A stretch of 64,000 nucleotides of DNA from positions 8,063,573 through 8,127,572 of the forward strand of contig HG738137.1 of the NCBI GenBank assembly GCA_000499405.2. Direction: 5' to 3'. Made by a program: the position numbers and the translations under genes. The stretch is from Onchocerca volvulus. Lineage: Eukaryota > Nematoda > Chromadorea > Rhabditida > Onchocercidae. Each line of letters starts with the position of its first letter. The stretch's first letter is position 1. The notes beneath the pieces are model-generated. The model made no database searches. It was not told the DNA's origin and was given only the letters and a program-made list of their open reading frames with translations. This document shows positions 35,045 through 47,419 of this stretch, piece after piece.

Positions 35045-37782
35045 CGATTATTCAGCCAGTAACATGATTTGCTCTACAAGCAATGATTATTTTTTAATAT
35101 ATGATAGGTTTTTGCGATTAGTATTTTAACTAATTATGAATCGGAATGATTAATAATAATTATTTCATATCATTTCGTTATCTATACAATCTATGCAAGG
35201 AATTTTCTTTTTTTGCATTAAAAGTTACGGAAAAATGGTCATTGTAATTATTGTACCAGTAATTACTTATTGTGATTACTATATAGCAATGTCATTTTTA
35301 ATTTATATTGATGTTTACGAAGTCCATGCAATAGTTAGCACAAATTTCAGCAATTAAAATAGATTCACTTCCAAAATTTCTGTCATTATTTGCCACCAAT
35401 CAAAATTTTTATAAATAAAATATATTGTGTTCATTTGGAATACTATATTTTTGCGATTACTACGAACAAAAGTTACCATATGTCCTCGGATTGCTAAATT
35501 TTATTTGAATATGCTGCAATTTTATTAGCTTTTTAAGACAATTATTAGATTTTAATTTAAATAAGTTTCGAAGGCACATTATATTTTTTTAAACTAAACA
35601 AACTTTCATCTTCCATCAAATAAAAATTCGATAAAACGTAATTTTTGTAATAATTTTGCACTGGAAAAATTCTAAAAAAAAAAAAATTGAAATTAATAAC
35701 TTTTGGTAGGTAGAAGGGGCAAATCATTTTGTTTTTTTAGAAAAATGTAGAAATTAAGTTTATGAATTTAATAATGTATTAGTTTAAAAAATACACAATG
35801 TTTTCTTCAAACTATTGCTGCTTTATATAAAATGAAATTACATAAATACTTGTCAGCCATTGTTAACTTGCCTAAGTATGTAATAAAATTATTTGGTTCA
35901 ATTTTATTTTGGTTTCTAATTTTTTTTTTTTTGAAAAAACATAAATCTCAAAAAGGATTATTATGATCGACGCTGTAATTTCAGTGTTAATCCGAAAATT
36001 CCAACTGTAATATCATTTTTTTTTTTTAATGTTAAAATATCAATTTTTCTGATTAATAATACCATATCAAATCTCTTGATAATCATTTCCTTTCTCTTTT
36101 TCTCCCTTTATTTCCCTTCATATGTAAACAATGTTTAACTTTTTCCTTGCCCACAATATTTTTTCCGTATTCAAATATTTCCATTATTCTAAACATTAAT
36201 CTTTCTTTTCAAAAACCAATTTCAAATTTTTTTTTGAAAATAAAAAAAGTAAAAATAAAGGTTGGAAATTTGATAATGTAAATAACAGTCTGCATAGTTT
36301 CTTGATATTTAAAAAAAGAAATGAAGAGTAATTACTATTATTTCTTCTTTTTAACAATACTTTAATATTTATGAATAACAAATAAAAAATACAAAATGAC
36401 AAAAAAAGTTAATAAAAAGTCATTTTTGGGTAGTATTTACTACTAAAAAGTATTATTGAAAAGTAAAGGAAGTGAAAGAACTTTTATCGACAATTACTTA
36501 ATTCAAAAAAAAAAAAACTGTTAATTAAAATGAAATCATGACAAGAAGAAAAATGTAAGGCGCAAAATCAGTATCAATAAATTAATTCCAAAATTGTTAA
36601 CAAAACAATAGCTAGAACAAAATTATGAAAAAAAGCATGACAAAATATAGCAATGACAGGTGACTTTTAACAAAAAAGAAGAGTGTAATGTAAAAATGGA
36701 TTCGGAATGTCGAAATTTCAACGAAGACAATGTAATGTTTTATCTCATAAAAATATGATCCACTATTTTGCTTGAAATTCTAAAATTCAAACAAAAAATA
36801 TCCCGCAATACTTTTTTGACATAATATTATATATATTTTATCCCAAACTTTCTATCGCTTTTATTTTCATGATTCTGTGGATATGGTGCAAATTTTTCGT
36901 TATTTTAAAACATAAAATGAATAAAATAATAACTTTTGCATACAAAAGAATTGGAAAATCAGTCTAAGTTTAATAGATATGAAGTAAAATTTATAAAAAT
37001 TACCTCCCATATATTAAAGTTTTATCAGTTCAAAAATGACAAAACAAACAACTTTAATATTTAAAAAACTTTAAGAACTAGAAAAAATTGAAAATAAGAA
37101 AAGTACATTGGACTTGCTCTTCGGATGTGCAAAAAAAAGCAAAAAAAAAAAAAGACCAAAAAAATTTCAGGCAGTGACATTGATTCCAATTTCAACATCT
37201 TATTTGCAAGACCATTTTTTTTTTAGTTATTTCATCATAACATTCTTCAGAAGTTGATTATTTTATAAAATCCTTCATCACCATTTTTTTCTTCTTTTGT
37301 AAATTATTCGAGTTTCTGAAAGTCATAAATAATAACTCAAGAATATACCTTAATTATAATTATTATCGCGTGAATGAATGAGGTTTGTGTTTACCCTCCT
37401 CAAATCACTTGCATGGACTGAAAAATCTAAAGCTATTAAAAGTTATTAAATGATTGCTTGATAAAATGTAGAGGAAATGTATCAAAATAAATGCTCATTA
37501 TAAATAAATGCTCAATCATTTGTATAAATATTATTTATAATGAGCATTTATTAAAGCCGAATCAAACCAAACAGTTAAAATTAGCATTACTAATAGCATT
37601 TCATTTGGCAATTAATTGGAAGGAATATTTATTTGAATAGTGTTAATGCAATCTCATTGAGCATTTATTGTTTTCCAAATTCAAATCGCAAATTTTCGAA
37701 GCTCTATTTCAAATATTGATATTTCACGCTAGTTGAAATTCTTTCTTTCCTATCGTATTAAAGGAGCTTATCAATTAAGAAA
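35045..37782. other. Intergenic region without a gene
   Basis: 2.7 kb between the carboxypeptidase and the 7TM receptor, same strand. AT-rich with long A and T runs; open frames are short and Phe/Leu/Lys-biased, as expected by chance. A perfect inverted repeat at 37,486-37,552 is listed separately. The receptor promoter should lie in the last few hundred bases. Confidence 0.5.
37486..37552. repeat. Perfect 22-bp inverted repeat
   Basis: 37,486-37,507 and 37,531-37,552 are exact reverse complements (AATAAATGCTCATTATAA and six more bases), spacer 23 nt. It lies about 230 bp before the receptor ATG. Chance matches of this length are unlikely even at high AT. Confidence 0.75.
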
Positions 37783-40323
37783 ATGCTGGCTCGTTCTTAC
37801 TGTATCATCATATTATTTTTAATATTCCCCTCAGTTTGTCAGGAGAAAAATACAACAAATATATTTGACATAAGAGACGAGCATCATAAGACTATAAAAT
37901 ACATAGCAGTTCTACTTTTTATTATTTTCTTGCTGTACTCTCTTACTACCAATTTATTGATGACTATTGTATTGTTCAGCAGACGGCAAGATAATTACAG
38001 TCAAGCATTTGTTCTTATCGCATTACAGATAATTATTTCTCATTTTCTGGGTTTTATTCCACAACTAGTTGTTGTAATTCCTGAAATATTACAAACTAAA
38101 AATAATTTATTTGGTAAGTCATTTCATTTACATCCAGCGGATATATTATTTTGGGATTACTCGCTTTCTAGCTTAATTGTTTTAAATAATTTTTTATAGA
38201 TGAAAATTTGAAGAACGAAGGTATTATTATTGCTAATGAAACTAATAATAACTAGTATATAATGAAACTAGTAATGGAAGTTGGCAAATAAGTTAGACTT
38301 CTAATTCCGCGTATATTAAATATTTTAATAGCGTTGACCATTGCCAATCAAAATTTTCCATCCGTACACATCTTAGGGAACAGCCAAAATTTTTTTGCAT
38401 TATTGATGAGTGATAAATTTATTTCCATGATACGTGAATTACACCGAACACCTTTCGAGGGAATTTGAAATACAAAATTCATCTTTTATCAAAATTGATT
38501 CAAAATATTAGATTAAAATTTTTGGAATATGCGTTTTATAGCTTATTTCGTTGTGAGGAACTTTTTTGAAGATTGTTGAATCAAGATATTTTCATCGCAA
38601 TAATAAAAAATTTCTTTTAAATGAATAATTTATTTATATTTTAGCGAACCAGACGACATGGATTAACAACACATTCTCAACCTTCCTTACTTTTCCAATC
38701 TATGGTATACTCCATTTTACATATTTGTTGGCATTGAATCGCTTTGTGGTGTTTATTTTACCGAAATACAATGCTTTTTTCAAGACAGCAAGACTGTATT
38801 TTCTGATTATCCTCGTATGGTTAACAGTTTCCGGTATAATACATTGATATTTTTCAAAAGAATGAACAAAATGATTTGTTTAGAACAACAACTGTTATTC
38901 TTCAAACAATTTATGCATGGACGTCCTATCACAAAGCATTTGTCTAAATAGGGATTCTGTTATATTTTGTCATTTTTGACAAATTCAGTTGCGCCAGCAC
39001 TGCGCTGCAGTAATTAATCTCCGATCCTGATTATCTGACTTAACCAAAGTCGATCGATTTTTAATTGAATTTCATAATTCGTGACCTTTTTGATACATTT
39101 TAAAATTTCAATGACTTTTGTCAAATTTATCAGCAGATAATTAGAATTAAATTTTAGCGATTACAGTTGGTGATTATTATTTTTGTGCCAGAAAATTCCT
39201 TGTCTGGAATTTGAGTTGGAAAAGAGATTGTGCAAAATCAAACGGAAAAGGCGAAACTTGGTGGAGGTTATTTTTCAATAACATTTTGTTCAATTTTAGC
39301 AAAATTTTGAAACCACGAAATTCTAGACTTTCAGATGCGAGCTGAATTCCTATTGCTCCTTAGTATCAATCCACTCTTGAATATTTTTTAAAAGTTTATT
39401 TTTAGTTAAAAATTTATATCCTACAGTAACCAACGTCTTTACACTTCATAGTAAATGTCACTGAAAAATGTTTTTAATGATTATTAATTTGTCTTTCTTT
39501 AGAATTCGTGATGTTTGGGCATTAATCCTACCCAGTATAATGTTCATCATGTATATTGCGATATTCTACAGTATACGTCGTAAACAACGATCTACAGCAG
39601 ATATCAATCGAGATCAAAGTTTGTACTATTAAATTGCTTTTTTTCTTGTATAATAAAGAATACGAAAGAAAAAGATCTTTGCATAATAAAGACTGAATGA
39701 TAAAAAGATATTATCTGTTTTAAAATTAGCTTTGGAAGGTAACTATGAAATTTTTTGAATTATGAAACGTTCCTTCGCATATTTATTTTATGCTAAATTA
39801 AAAAATATATCTAGATGATAAGAAAATACTTGCTGGACATGGAGCAAATGCAGTGAAAACTTATGATTATGAAAGGTCCTTGCTATTTCAAGCTGCATTA
39901 TATTGTGGTATGATGGAAGTTGGAGTTATAAGTTTCAACATTTTGCCAACACTTTTGATTCAAATTTTCGGCGAAAGAATCGCCATTCCATTGGGTATTA
40001 TTAGAAATTGCTATATCATTTTCGCTTGTACCATTTTGCCAACTATTCATTTCATTTGCAGTAAAGAAGAACGTAATATTGTAAAAGAATACTTTGTCCA
40101 TTTTTTGCATTTGAAAACTGAACCATTAAAAACTACAGTTTTTATTAGTAGTGCTAGGATAAATATAGCACAGTATAATAACTCCCTCTTGAAGCTCATG
40201 AATTTAATTGTGGAATTATTTCATTTTTGTTTTATAGTTTTGATGTTTTCGCCGAAATGTAATTATCTATATACAAATTTTTTATTTTTTTTTTTATTTC
40301 ACGCATTTCTTATATATTCATAA
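37783..40323 (+). CDS. Nematode 7TM G-protein-coupled receptor, Srx-like, 417 aa
   Basis: Five exons join in phase: 37783-38113, 38645-38833, 39158-39266, 39503-39618, 39815-40323. Residues 1-19 look like a signal peptide (ending PSVCQ), followed by NxT at NTT. Seven hydrophobic segments are visible: about 40-65, 75-100, 121-141, 155-175, one in exon 4 (LILPSIMFIMYIAIF), and two in exon 5 (AALYCGMMEVGVISF; GIIRNCYIIFACTILP). The third ends ALNRF (142-144), the DRY-equivalent seen in several nematode serpentine families. TTWINNT suggests an extracellular glycosylation site. These receptors are usually chemosensory; the ligand is unknown. The last about 60 residues after KEYFVHF are AT-biased, so a further splice may exist. 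Its last exon was duplicated to 63.2-63.8 kb. Confidence 0.8.
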
Positions 40324-40439
40324 TGTTCAATCTTATTAATCCACAATTAAAACTTAAGTGAAACTTGGCGAAAAAATTAATTTAAATTCTGTCTACACTG
40401 ATCGATATGGCTAGATTAATCTGGTGAATTTTTCTACCA

Positions 40440-41230
40440 AAATTTACTTGGCTGCAACAAAATTAAATTAATTTTGTCAATCGCAAAATTTCAACAGCCG
40501 TAGCTTTATTCGATAGTGATGTTGAAATAAGTTGTATCTCCAAGAGACTAATTAATCGACTAAAACTAGATGAAATTGATTGTGGGAAAATGAAAATTGC
40601 CTCATTCGGCGATAGAAACCCAGAAACATCAGTTGTCTCCAAAGCAAGCATTGAGATAAAAATTACGGATAACGAATTATTCCTGTGAATCAATATAACG
40701 CGACATTTATATCGACTTAACTGCCATTACGAGAAATGCGGGATATTGGCAGAAACCAGGTATAGTTGTCGGAGTTGATTATTTCTACAAATTCATTTAT
40801 TTCAATGAAACTTCCGCAGTGAGTTTAGGATTCTCTTTAGTCAACTTAATAATCGGTCCAATGGTAGCCGGAAGCGGCTACATGAACAAATTCCGATAGA
40901 GCGATTATAAAAAGCTTTTCGACTCAATTGATCTAATCGCACATGCAGGATGGAACAACATGCAAGGCGACGAAATATCTTAGACATTAATACAGAGAAT
41001 AGCAGCCATTAAGAGCGAAAACAAAAAAAAAAATGATTATGCCCACAAAAACCACCAATCCATCCATAGGTCGATTCTGAAAACTAGAAATCATAGGCAT
41101 ATTAAGATCCAAATCTTCACGATGACGGACATTTGTTAGGAAGGTTTAGAGAAAACATCATTGAACTCGATGATAGATTTCTTTCCATGGCCAAGCAAAA
41201 TTGCTTGGCCGTGGGAAAAAAAGGAAGAAA
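40440..41230 (+). pseudogene. BEL/Pao protease-region fragment, copy L
   Basis: Degenerate reading of a retrotransposon aspartic-protease region: TAVALFDSD-like text at about 40,500, ISTQLPL near 40,710, GVDYFYKFI near 40,775, then FSLVNLIIGPMVAGSGYMN. Several stops interrupt it (for example TAG at about 40,898). The fragment breaks off near 41,225 and joins directly to the tail repeat, lacking the RT segment present in the other copies. Confidence 0.7.
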
Positions 41231-41412
41231 ATTTTGCATTCAAATTCAGTTGACATGCTTTATTAGAGAAAAAAATTCAAATTTCGTGAAATTTATTGCT
41301 GCATGTTACGATAAGAATATCTGCGTAATAATATATATAATTAGCCTTATCGCAACAGATTTTGCTATTTCTATCTAGTGATTGCATAGTCAGCAACTTC
41401 AGCAGATATATC

Positions 41413-42043
41413 TGTCGGAAAAAACCGAAATAACTGTATCGTAAAAATTTGAATTTTAATTGTTTTATACTTGTGATCATTTGATGTAATAGTAAACGGT
41501 TGTTAGCTATTCACATGAGTCATTTTTTTTTTGACATTGTTAATCAATTGTTACGATTTCATCATCTTCGCGCTTTTCTTCGTTTAGTTCACTACACAAA
41601 TACAGACATCCTTTCTTTGTGTCAAAAGATATCTATCTCACATTCTCATTAACCATGTGACCTTGATACAGTGCTTGTAATACATATTGGCTCTTTACGG
41701 CTATCTATGTAACCACACCTGCTTCCTTCACAATATATAAAGGGAGGATTTTATCATAAGAATACTTCACCATCACTTCACCTTTACTTCACACTTTCTA
41801 CACTTGTATCCACGCCATCACTGCTTTCAAATCCTTTCTCCCGATATTCTTTGTACTTTGGTCGACAATAAATTATCGACATATTGGACTCGTTTTATGG
41901 TTTACAATAGAATTTTTAACTGGTCGTACGCTCACAATACGCTACGCAACAAAGGATATACGTAAGTAATATTGTTACGAAATATTCCTTTTTTTTACTA
42001 ATACAAATTAGCAATTTTTATATCGCGCAAAAAAATCGCGACA
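41413..42043 (+). mobile_element. Solo LTR, 631 bp, with 5-bp target duplication
   Basis: Begins TGTCGGAAAAAACCG and ends AATCGCGACA, flanked on both sides by ATATC (41,408-41,412 and 42,044-42,048). The sister copies at about 57,765 and 61,280 show the uninterrupted site. TATATAAA lies at 41,734-41,741 and AATAAA at 41,867-41,872, spaced as in a retrotransposon LTR. A 5-bp duplication fits BEL/Pao or Gypsy elements. Confidence 0.88.
41734..41741 (+). promoter_or_regulatory. LTR TATA box
   Basis: TATATAAA followed by GGGAGG inside the solo LTR, with AATAAA about 130 bp downstream. This is the expected U3/R promoter of the element. Confidence 0.55.
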
Positions 42044-42673
42044 ATATCTGTGTTAAAATGATCAAGCTAAGCATATTTATAGAAAACATAACTTTCAAGG
42101 AATATGAGACGACGAAATATGAGAACAGTTAATTTCAATTTTTCAGTCTTCGATGCAAACGAAATATACGACAACATTATTTATAATAATGCAAAACTAA
42201 ATGAATTGAAAGAAAATTTGGTGCAATTTATTGCTTTTCGATAACTTCTGATTTCTAATATCGTTTAAATATATTATATAAGCAAATAGATAAAGATTTT
42301 CAGTGCTTCAAATTATAGCTATATTATTCATTCAAAAAGCAAGCAAAAATGTTGTCTTACTGGCTCAAATTCGTTAATAATTTATTCATTTTCGGTCTTC
42401 ACTGAAAGAATACTTGCTGTCCTATAAAAGAAAATACAAGTGACGTCAAACATAATGTCCTTTTGTAAAAGACAGAGGTTAGTATCATAGATGATTTCAT
42501 TTTCAATTATTTTGAAGAGTGTTTAATTTAACAGCATATCTGTATTTTTTGAATTTACTGCTGATTATTAGTCACTCCTATGAACTACTAGAGCAGATCA
42601 AATTAAAAATTTTACAGATTTTTATCTAATTGTTTTCCTCATTTTACATACAAATAAGCAGATAATTAATCCC

Positions 42674-43403
42674 TGTCGGGAAAACCGAAATTAATTCCCA
42701 ACTAAAACTAATCAATATGGAAAATTACATAACCAAATGGTTAAAAAATTGTAAAACTTTTTTCCTTATGAGTCATCATCTGTAAAATTATCTCACATTA
42801 TGTGCTTTGTCCACATCAAAACACTTCTGTTTACAGCTCCTTCTCTAAAAAGGGCTGCAAACAATGAAACAAAGGGCGACAAAAACACATTGTGTGCTTT
42901 GTCCATGCTCATTTACAACCACATCAAACATTTTTGCTTACAGCTAATAAAGTCATAAATCATGTGCTTGTAAAACTGTCATTGTGTTTAAATTCAATTA
43001 AACTGTTGTAACATTTTTTCCTTTATTAACAATTTTTTTTTTCTCTTAAAATTACCTCAACATCAATTGTTTTATATCCCAATACGTCCAATTCTTAACA
43101 TTGATATACCCCATTAAATTCCAAAAACAAAAACCATTTTTTTTTCACTATTCATTGTTGCAAATTGTTTTCGCTCTGACTAGACGATCTAAAACCTCAT
43201 TGCTATTGTCCAAGCTCCCAGTATTTTTCTCCAAAAAACCCAATTAATATCACTCAATTTACTTCACTTATTTACAATACATTCGTCTGATTTCTATTGC
43301 ACTGTTAATTACATATTAATTGATTACTACTATTCTGAATAAAGGAATTAATATAAATCTATTCCTTCCACAACTCAAATCAAATTTCCAACCTTCCACA
43401 ACT
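42674..43403 (+). mobile_element. 730-bp insertion with LTR-like start
   Basis: Starts TGTCGGGAAAACCGAAATT, close to the start of the solo LTR at 41,413. Flanked by ATCCC on both sides (42,669-42,673 and 43,404-43,408). The sister copy at about 58,398 lacks it. It contains two copies of a TGTGCTTTGTCCA motif (about 42,800 and 42,893). The 3' end (TCCACAACT) is not a canonical CA, so its class is open. Confidence 0.6.
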
Positions 43404-44177
43404 ATCCCTGGAAAATGAATGATTTCTGAATAAAGCATTTTTTTAAATGATAACTTTAATTTATACTGATGGTAAAATAAAATAAATGATGAAAAAGACG
43501 AATAATAAATTTTTATTCAAATCCTTACAAAATTATAGTAATGTCAGTGATTAACTCAGTATTTATGCAAACAACCATTCGAAAAATGATTTTTAATTTA
43601 TTCTCTATAATCACTGAATAATTATAATATAATCAATAATTAAACGAATATATCCTTCTATTTCTGAAATAAAAGATTGACTTAACATTTGGAACACTCC
43701 GCCACGCGGAGTATGGTCGCGCGTACGGCTAGTACTGAACAATTCACAATTATTACACATCATAATTAATTGGCATCATTCCGTTGTTTTCCTTTAATTA
43801 GGATAATTAAAATTTACTGGCAATAAGAAATAATTAAATGAAATGGTTTAAAAGGAACTAAATACTAAAACCACTCTCTATATCGTTGCTGATTATATTC
43901 TTAATTTATATCTCGGATAACAATAAATTGAAGATTTTTCATTGTGCTTGCATTTATTGTAAGCGGTGCAAGTCGCTCAATACTACTTCAACAGATACGA
44001 TTTCCAAATGTTTAAATTTCGACTAAAATTTATGCAAAATTAAAAAAATGATTCCAGCAGTTATACACTCGATGTAATATAATGCGAAACATAGGAGCGG
44101 ATTTCAGCGATTAACGTATTTGTTATTTAAAATTTGGAAATTTTTGTTGAAAAACTGGAAATCTAATAAAAATTTGA
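43404..44177. other. Non-coding stretch with a Helitron-like 3' end
   Basis: No gene seen. At about 43,696-43,733 the hairpin CTCCGC/GCGGAG is followed by a GC-rich tail ending CGGCTAG and then T, like the Helitron terminus at 25,811-25,854. Confidence 0.4.
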
Positions 44178-44604
44178 TTGAATCCTCAAAAAAATTTTAT
44201 GTCCCAAATAGACTCAAAAACTGGAAGCATGTCTTATCAACTGATGTATTTAAATTTAATTTTCGAAAACTGGGAGTTTGGTGATAATATATTTCAAATT
44301 TCATGGACATCATATAACAAATATTTTGCATTAAATAGTGACGAAAGTTTTTATTCATACACAAGCGGGGGAGAGAATTGCTCAGAAATCTTACAATTAA
44401 GATTTAAACAATTTGACATTCGCATTTTTCCCGTTGTTATATGTCATTATGTCGCAAATATTCTCTAATGTCGAAATCATGTTTACCAGCTTTAACATTT
44501 CAGTTATTAATTATGTAAAAGAGAAGACAGACTGTAGTAAATTAATGAGTATGGATGAATTAGTTCGTTATAATGATGGATTGTTTGTTTATATCACCTT
44601 ATAA
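44178..44604 (+). other. Two overlapping open frames, possible broken gene of unknown kind
   Basis: One frame runs 44,178-44,468 and includes YLNLIFENWEFGDN and SYNKYFALNSDESFY; it ends soon after EILQLRFKQFD. A second frame covers 44,413-44,604 with MSQIFSNVEIMFTSFNIS and KLMSMDELVRYNDGLF. Both have mixed composition (Trp, Gly, Glu, Asp) unlike nearby chance frames. A single-base shift near 44,430 would join them. No family recognised; it may be transposon-derived. Confidence 0.3.
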
Positions 44605-44624
44605 TTTTGGAAAAGTGATTAGTT

Positions 44625-46144
44625 TGAAAAATTCGCCCTTTCACTTTGAAAGTCGGCATGAATTGATTTACTACGATTTCTGCGCCAAACGACTTCATTT
44701 GGAAGCAGGATTTATATTTCCTGATAATGAATAGGAAATGCTTTGTTTTTTCAACATATTGGCAAGAAAAGTTTTTTAATAGCTCTGGCGGTTCTTCAAG
44801 TTGAGTAATTTAATTTTTCGGTGCGCAAAACATTTCTTTCTTTTCTCCATTAAATTTCAGAACCTTGCAATAGGAACATACTTCAGTCATAGTGCCGAGG
44901 GGATATACGATCTCAAACTATAATCATCAGCTAGGTTGTATCGGAATGCAAGGCGATTGTAATCGCGTGATTTCTGAACACGGAGTGGTGTTTGACACTG
45001 ATCTCCTGTTTCTCATTGACGCCTTTTAGCCACTCTCAGTTCGTCCCGTCCATTCTGTTCAGAACGAAGCATATCTGAAGTTGCAGAACACGATCGTGCT
45101 CGCAATCGTGCATCATCAAATCTAACTGCATATCGCTTTGCTCGCATTTGAGCCATTCTTTATCTTTTTTGCTCGTACGTTCTTCTTCAGTTTGATTTGC
45201 AATTAATCGTCACATGCCTACCGCTGCGCGAATATGACAATGAACTTAGTTTGCTTTTCTGAAGGCATTTTAATGAATTAAAGCAAATAGATTGCACCCG
45301 CACTGTTCTCGAAATTGACTTGTGACTGAACTTGAAGTTGAATTCGAAATTGTTCAATTGAATCGTTGGATTGTTGTTACTGCAAAAAATTATTTATAGT
45401 ATTAAAAGATACTATAATGTTCGCTTGTTCAAAATCTTAAATCTCCGAAAGTTTTCATCTATTGCTTTGAAATTTTGACAGAACGTTGCATTGGAATATA
45501 TCCATATTTTACCGAGCTTACTGAGCTTTGCATACCAAAGGCCACATCCGTTTTGCAGAAAGTAAGCGTGGTTAATAGATTCTGTTCGCTCACTTTTATT
45601 TGTCACAGGTGTGAAAGGTAAAGAAGTAGATGTATCTTGTACAAAATAACGTGTCTACCTGTATGTAATGTTGTGTCAAAATTTCAAATCACTGAGTTGA
45701 CACTTGAAACGCTGTGTCAAAATAAACGTTGAACATTTATGACAAATGGACAATCCAAGACACGACCTAATATTAGAAGTAATATTAGTCTAATATTAGA
45801 AGAGATAATTCACAAATTGCTTGAAGGAAACACTTCATTATACACTATCATGATCCCAACATTTGTGCGACGCAACCAAACTCCTCATAAATCAAAAAAT
45901 AAATGAATTAAACTTCTCATAAAACAAAAAACAAACGAAAAGCTCAAACTATTGGCCTTCTTTATTTAAAAACACGCGCCTGCGCGTATTTGAATGCAAC
46001 GCGGCATGAAAATTTCAAGTCAGTCGATGGAGAACTTGAAACGTTGCAAGTAGTAGCCTTAGTCAATGCAGAAAGAAGGCGTGGTGAATAAATTCCATCC
46101 GTTCCTGAAGATGCGGAGCGGAGAGGAGTCAAAAAATTCATCAT
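44625..46144 (-). mobile_element. Degenerate Helitron 5' half
   Basis: On minus, leader sequence at 46,144-45,960 matches the leader at 29,870-29,990 (GTGGTGAATAAATTC on plus). The stretch 45,520-45,410 matches 25,870-26,010 (CTATTGCTTTGAAA, GAACGTTGCATT). At 45,170-45,000 the minus strand reads the basic helix MAQMRAKRYAVRFDDAR typical of Helitron N-termini, and near 44,930 the CAGCTGATGATTATAG-like segment also at 26,615. It is frameshifted, and the Rep and helicase are absent. Confidence 0.6.
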
Positions 46145-46189
46145 TTATTATTGATTATTACTATGTTATTTATTATTAATTATTATTTA

Positions 46190-46402
46190 TTACGCAAGAG
46201 TAAAGAGTCAATAATATCAATAAAACAAATCTAATGAAAAATTTATAAAATAAAAAAGGAGAAAACGACTAAAGGGAAAAAAACCTGAGTCGAAACATTA
46301 AACTGCTCTCATTGAACACGCTATTTAAAATGATAGAAAAGGGCGCCTTTGCTAGTGCGTGATGATGATGCGTTTTTGTTGACGCGCGAGGGTAATCAAC
46401 AT
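46190..46402 (-). mobile_element. Remnant 3' LTR of the minus-strand BEL/Pao element
   Basis: Resembles the 5' LTR (51,265-51,726) in order: ATCAATAAAAC, an AAAAAAGG stretch, an AACATTAAAC/AAACATCC region, TTTAAAATGAT (TATA-like) and TTTGCTAGTGCGTGATG. Reading minus it starts TGTTGATTACC. The U5 end is lost or unrecognisable. Confidence 0.45.
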
Positions 46403-46733
46403 TGACCCTGGTTGAGGATTACAAAGGATTGCCCAATTATTTCTTCCGTGACTTTGTTCTCAGGACAGTTTTCTTTCGGTTCCCACAGCCATGATGGATC
46501 ATTCCACCATAACAATTTGTCTTTCAAATTTTATGGGAGAAGTCCTCGTGAAGCCTGGTCCGATGTAATTTGTTGATCATACTTGGCGGTATTCAATTTC
46601 TTTACATCTTATTTCATCAATTCTATTTGAGATATGTCTGGATCCTACCAGAAATATGTCTTTCATGCTTCAATTTCTCGTCTGCTGAATTTTTCAGCCA
46701 TCTTACATCAAGTATGACGGCGAGTAATTCCAA

Positions 46734-46976
46734 TCAAGGAATGCTGGCGGATTGGTTTCTCTTTTCTCGTTTTGGAACTAATTTTGTATTTCCATATATC
46801 AGTTGTAGTTTGCATGGCTTACTACTGCTTCTACATGCATATATCGCTAGACCGATAGCCTTTTCGGATGCATCTACAAATAAATGTATTTCGGAGTATT
46901 CTTGCGGCGTCCATCGTGATACTTCCATGACATCAAATTGTTTAAATGCCTTTTCTAACTCCAAGCAGCATCTCAT
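46734..46976 (-). pseudogene. BEL/Pao RNase H-region fragment
   Basis: Contains SRWTPQEYSEIHLFVDASE, KAIGLAIYACR and KLVPKREKRNQ, which match the IHGFADASxxAYGA and L(I/V)xAKxRVAP positions of Pao polyproteins. Open for about 80 codons. Confidence 0.65.
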
Positions 46977-47419
46977 TTCTTAAGGTCCTAATTTTTCATC
47001 CCATGACATACCTTTCTTCCACAAGTCTTGAATCAAAAGTTTCCATGGAAGTATGATTGGACCCAGTAGTCCTAATAAATCGTAAATAGCAGCATAGAAC
47101 TGTAATATTTGGCGTTTTGTCTGAAAGCTTCTTTGTGAAATCTTTCAGTTCCACGTAAATTCATCCTTGATAAAAATTTAAACCATGCAAACAAGTTCCT
47201 TGCTATAATTCCATTCGATGTTTAACAATTTAACTTTTGCTCATTTTTCTTATTAATGTCATCGTTTGCATGGAATTCTCTCAATTTCATCTTAAATAAA
47301 TTCTTAAATAGTTCTTTCGCTTTCTTAGCTTTTCTGATATTTTCTGACTCACGTTCTGAGATTATTACAATATTATCAACGGTTAGAGATTCTTTGCAAT
47401 TTTTGTTGATAATTTAGAG

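Larger units (their letters stand above)
41225..42670 (+). repeat. Unknown tail repeat, copy L (interrupted by a solo LTR)
   Basis: Matches 57,560-58,400 (plus) and 61,480-60,690 (minus) outside the solo LTR. Shared text includes TTTGCATTCAAATTCAGTTG, GCTTTATTAGAGA and AGGAATATGAGACGACGAA. It holds no recognised domain. Confidence 0.7.

Noticed and set aside
36196..36402. Minus-strand 68-codon frame in the 35-37.8 kb gap
   Set aside because: Composition is almost only Phe, Leu, Lys, Asn and Ile, as expected from AT-rich DNA; no start or splice context.
43690..43735. GC-rich hairpin as a tRNA or other structured RNA gene
   Set aside because: Too short, no cloverleaf or T-loop consensus; the CTAG end fits a Helitron terminus better.
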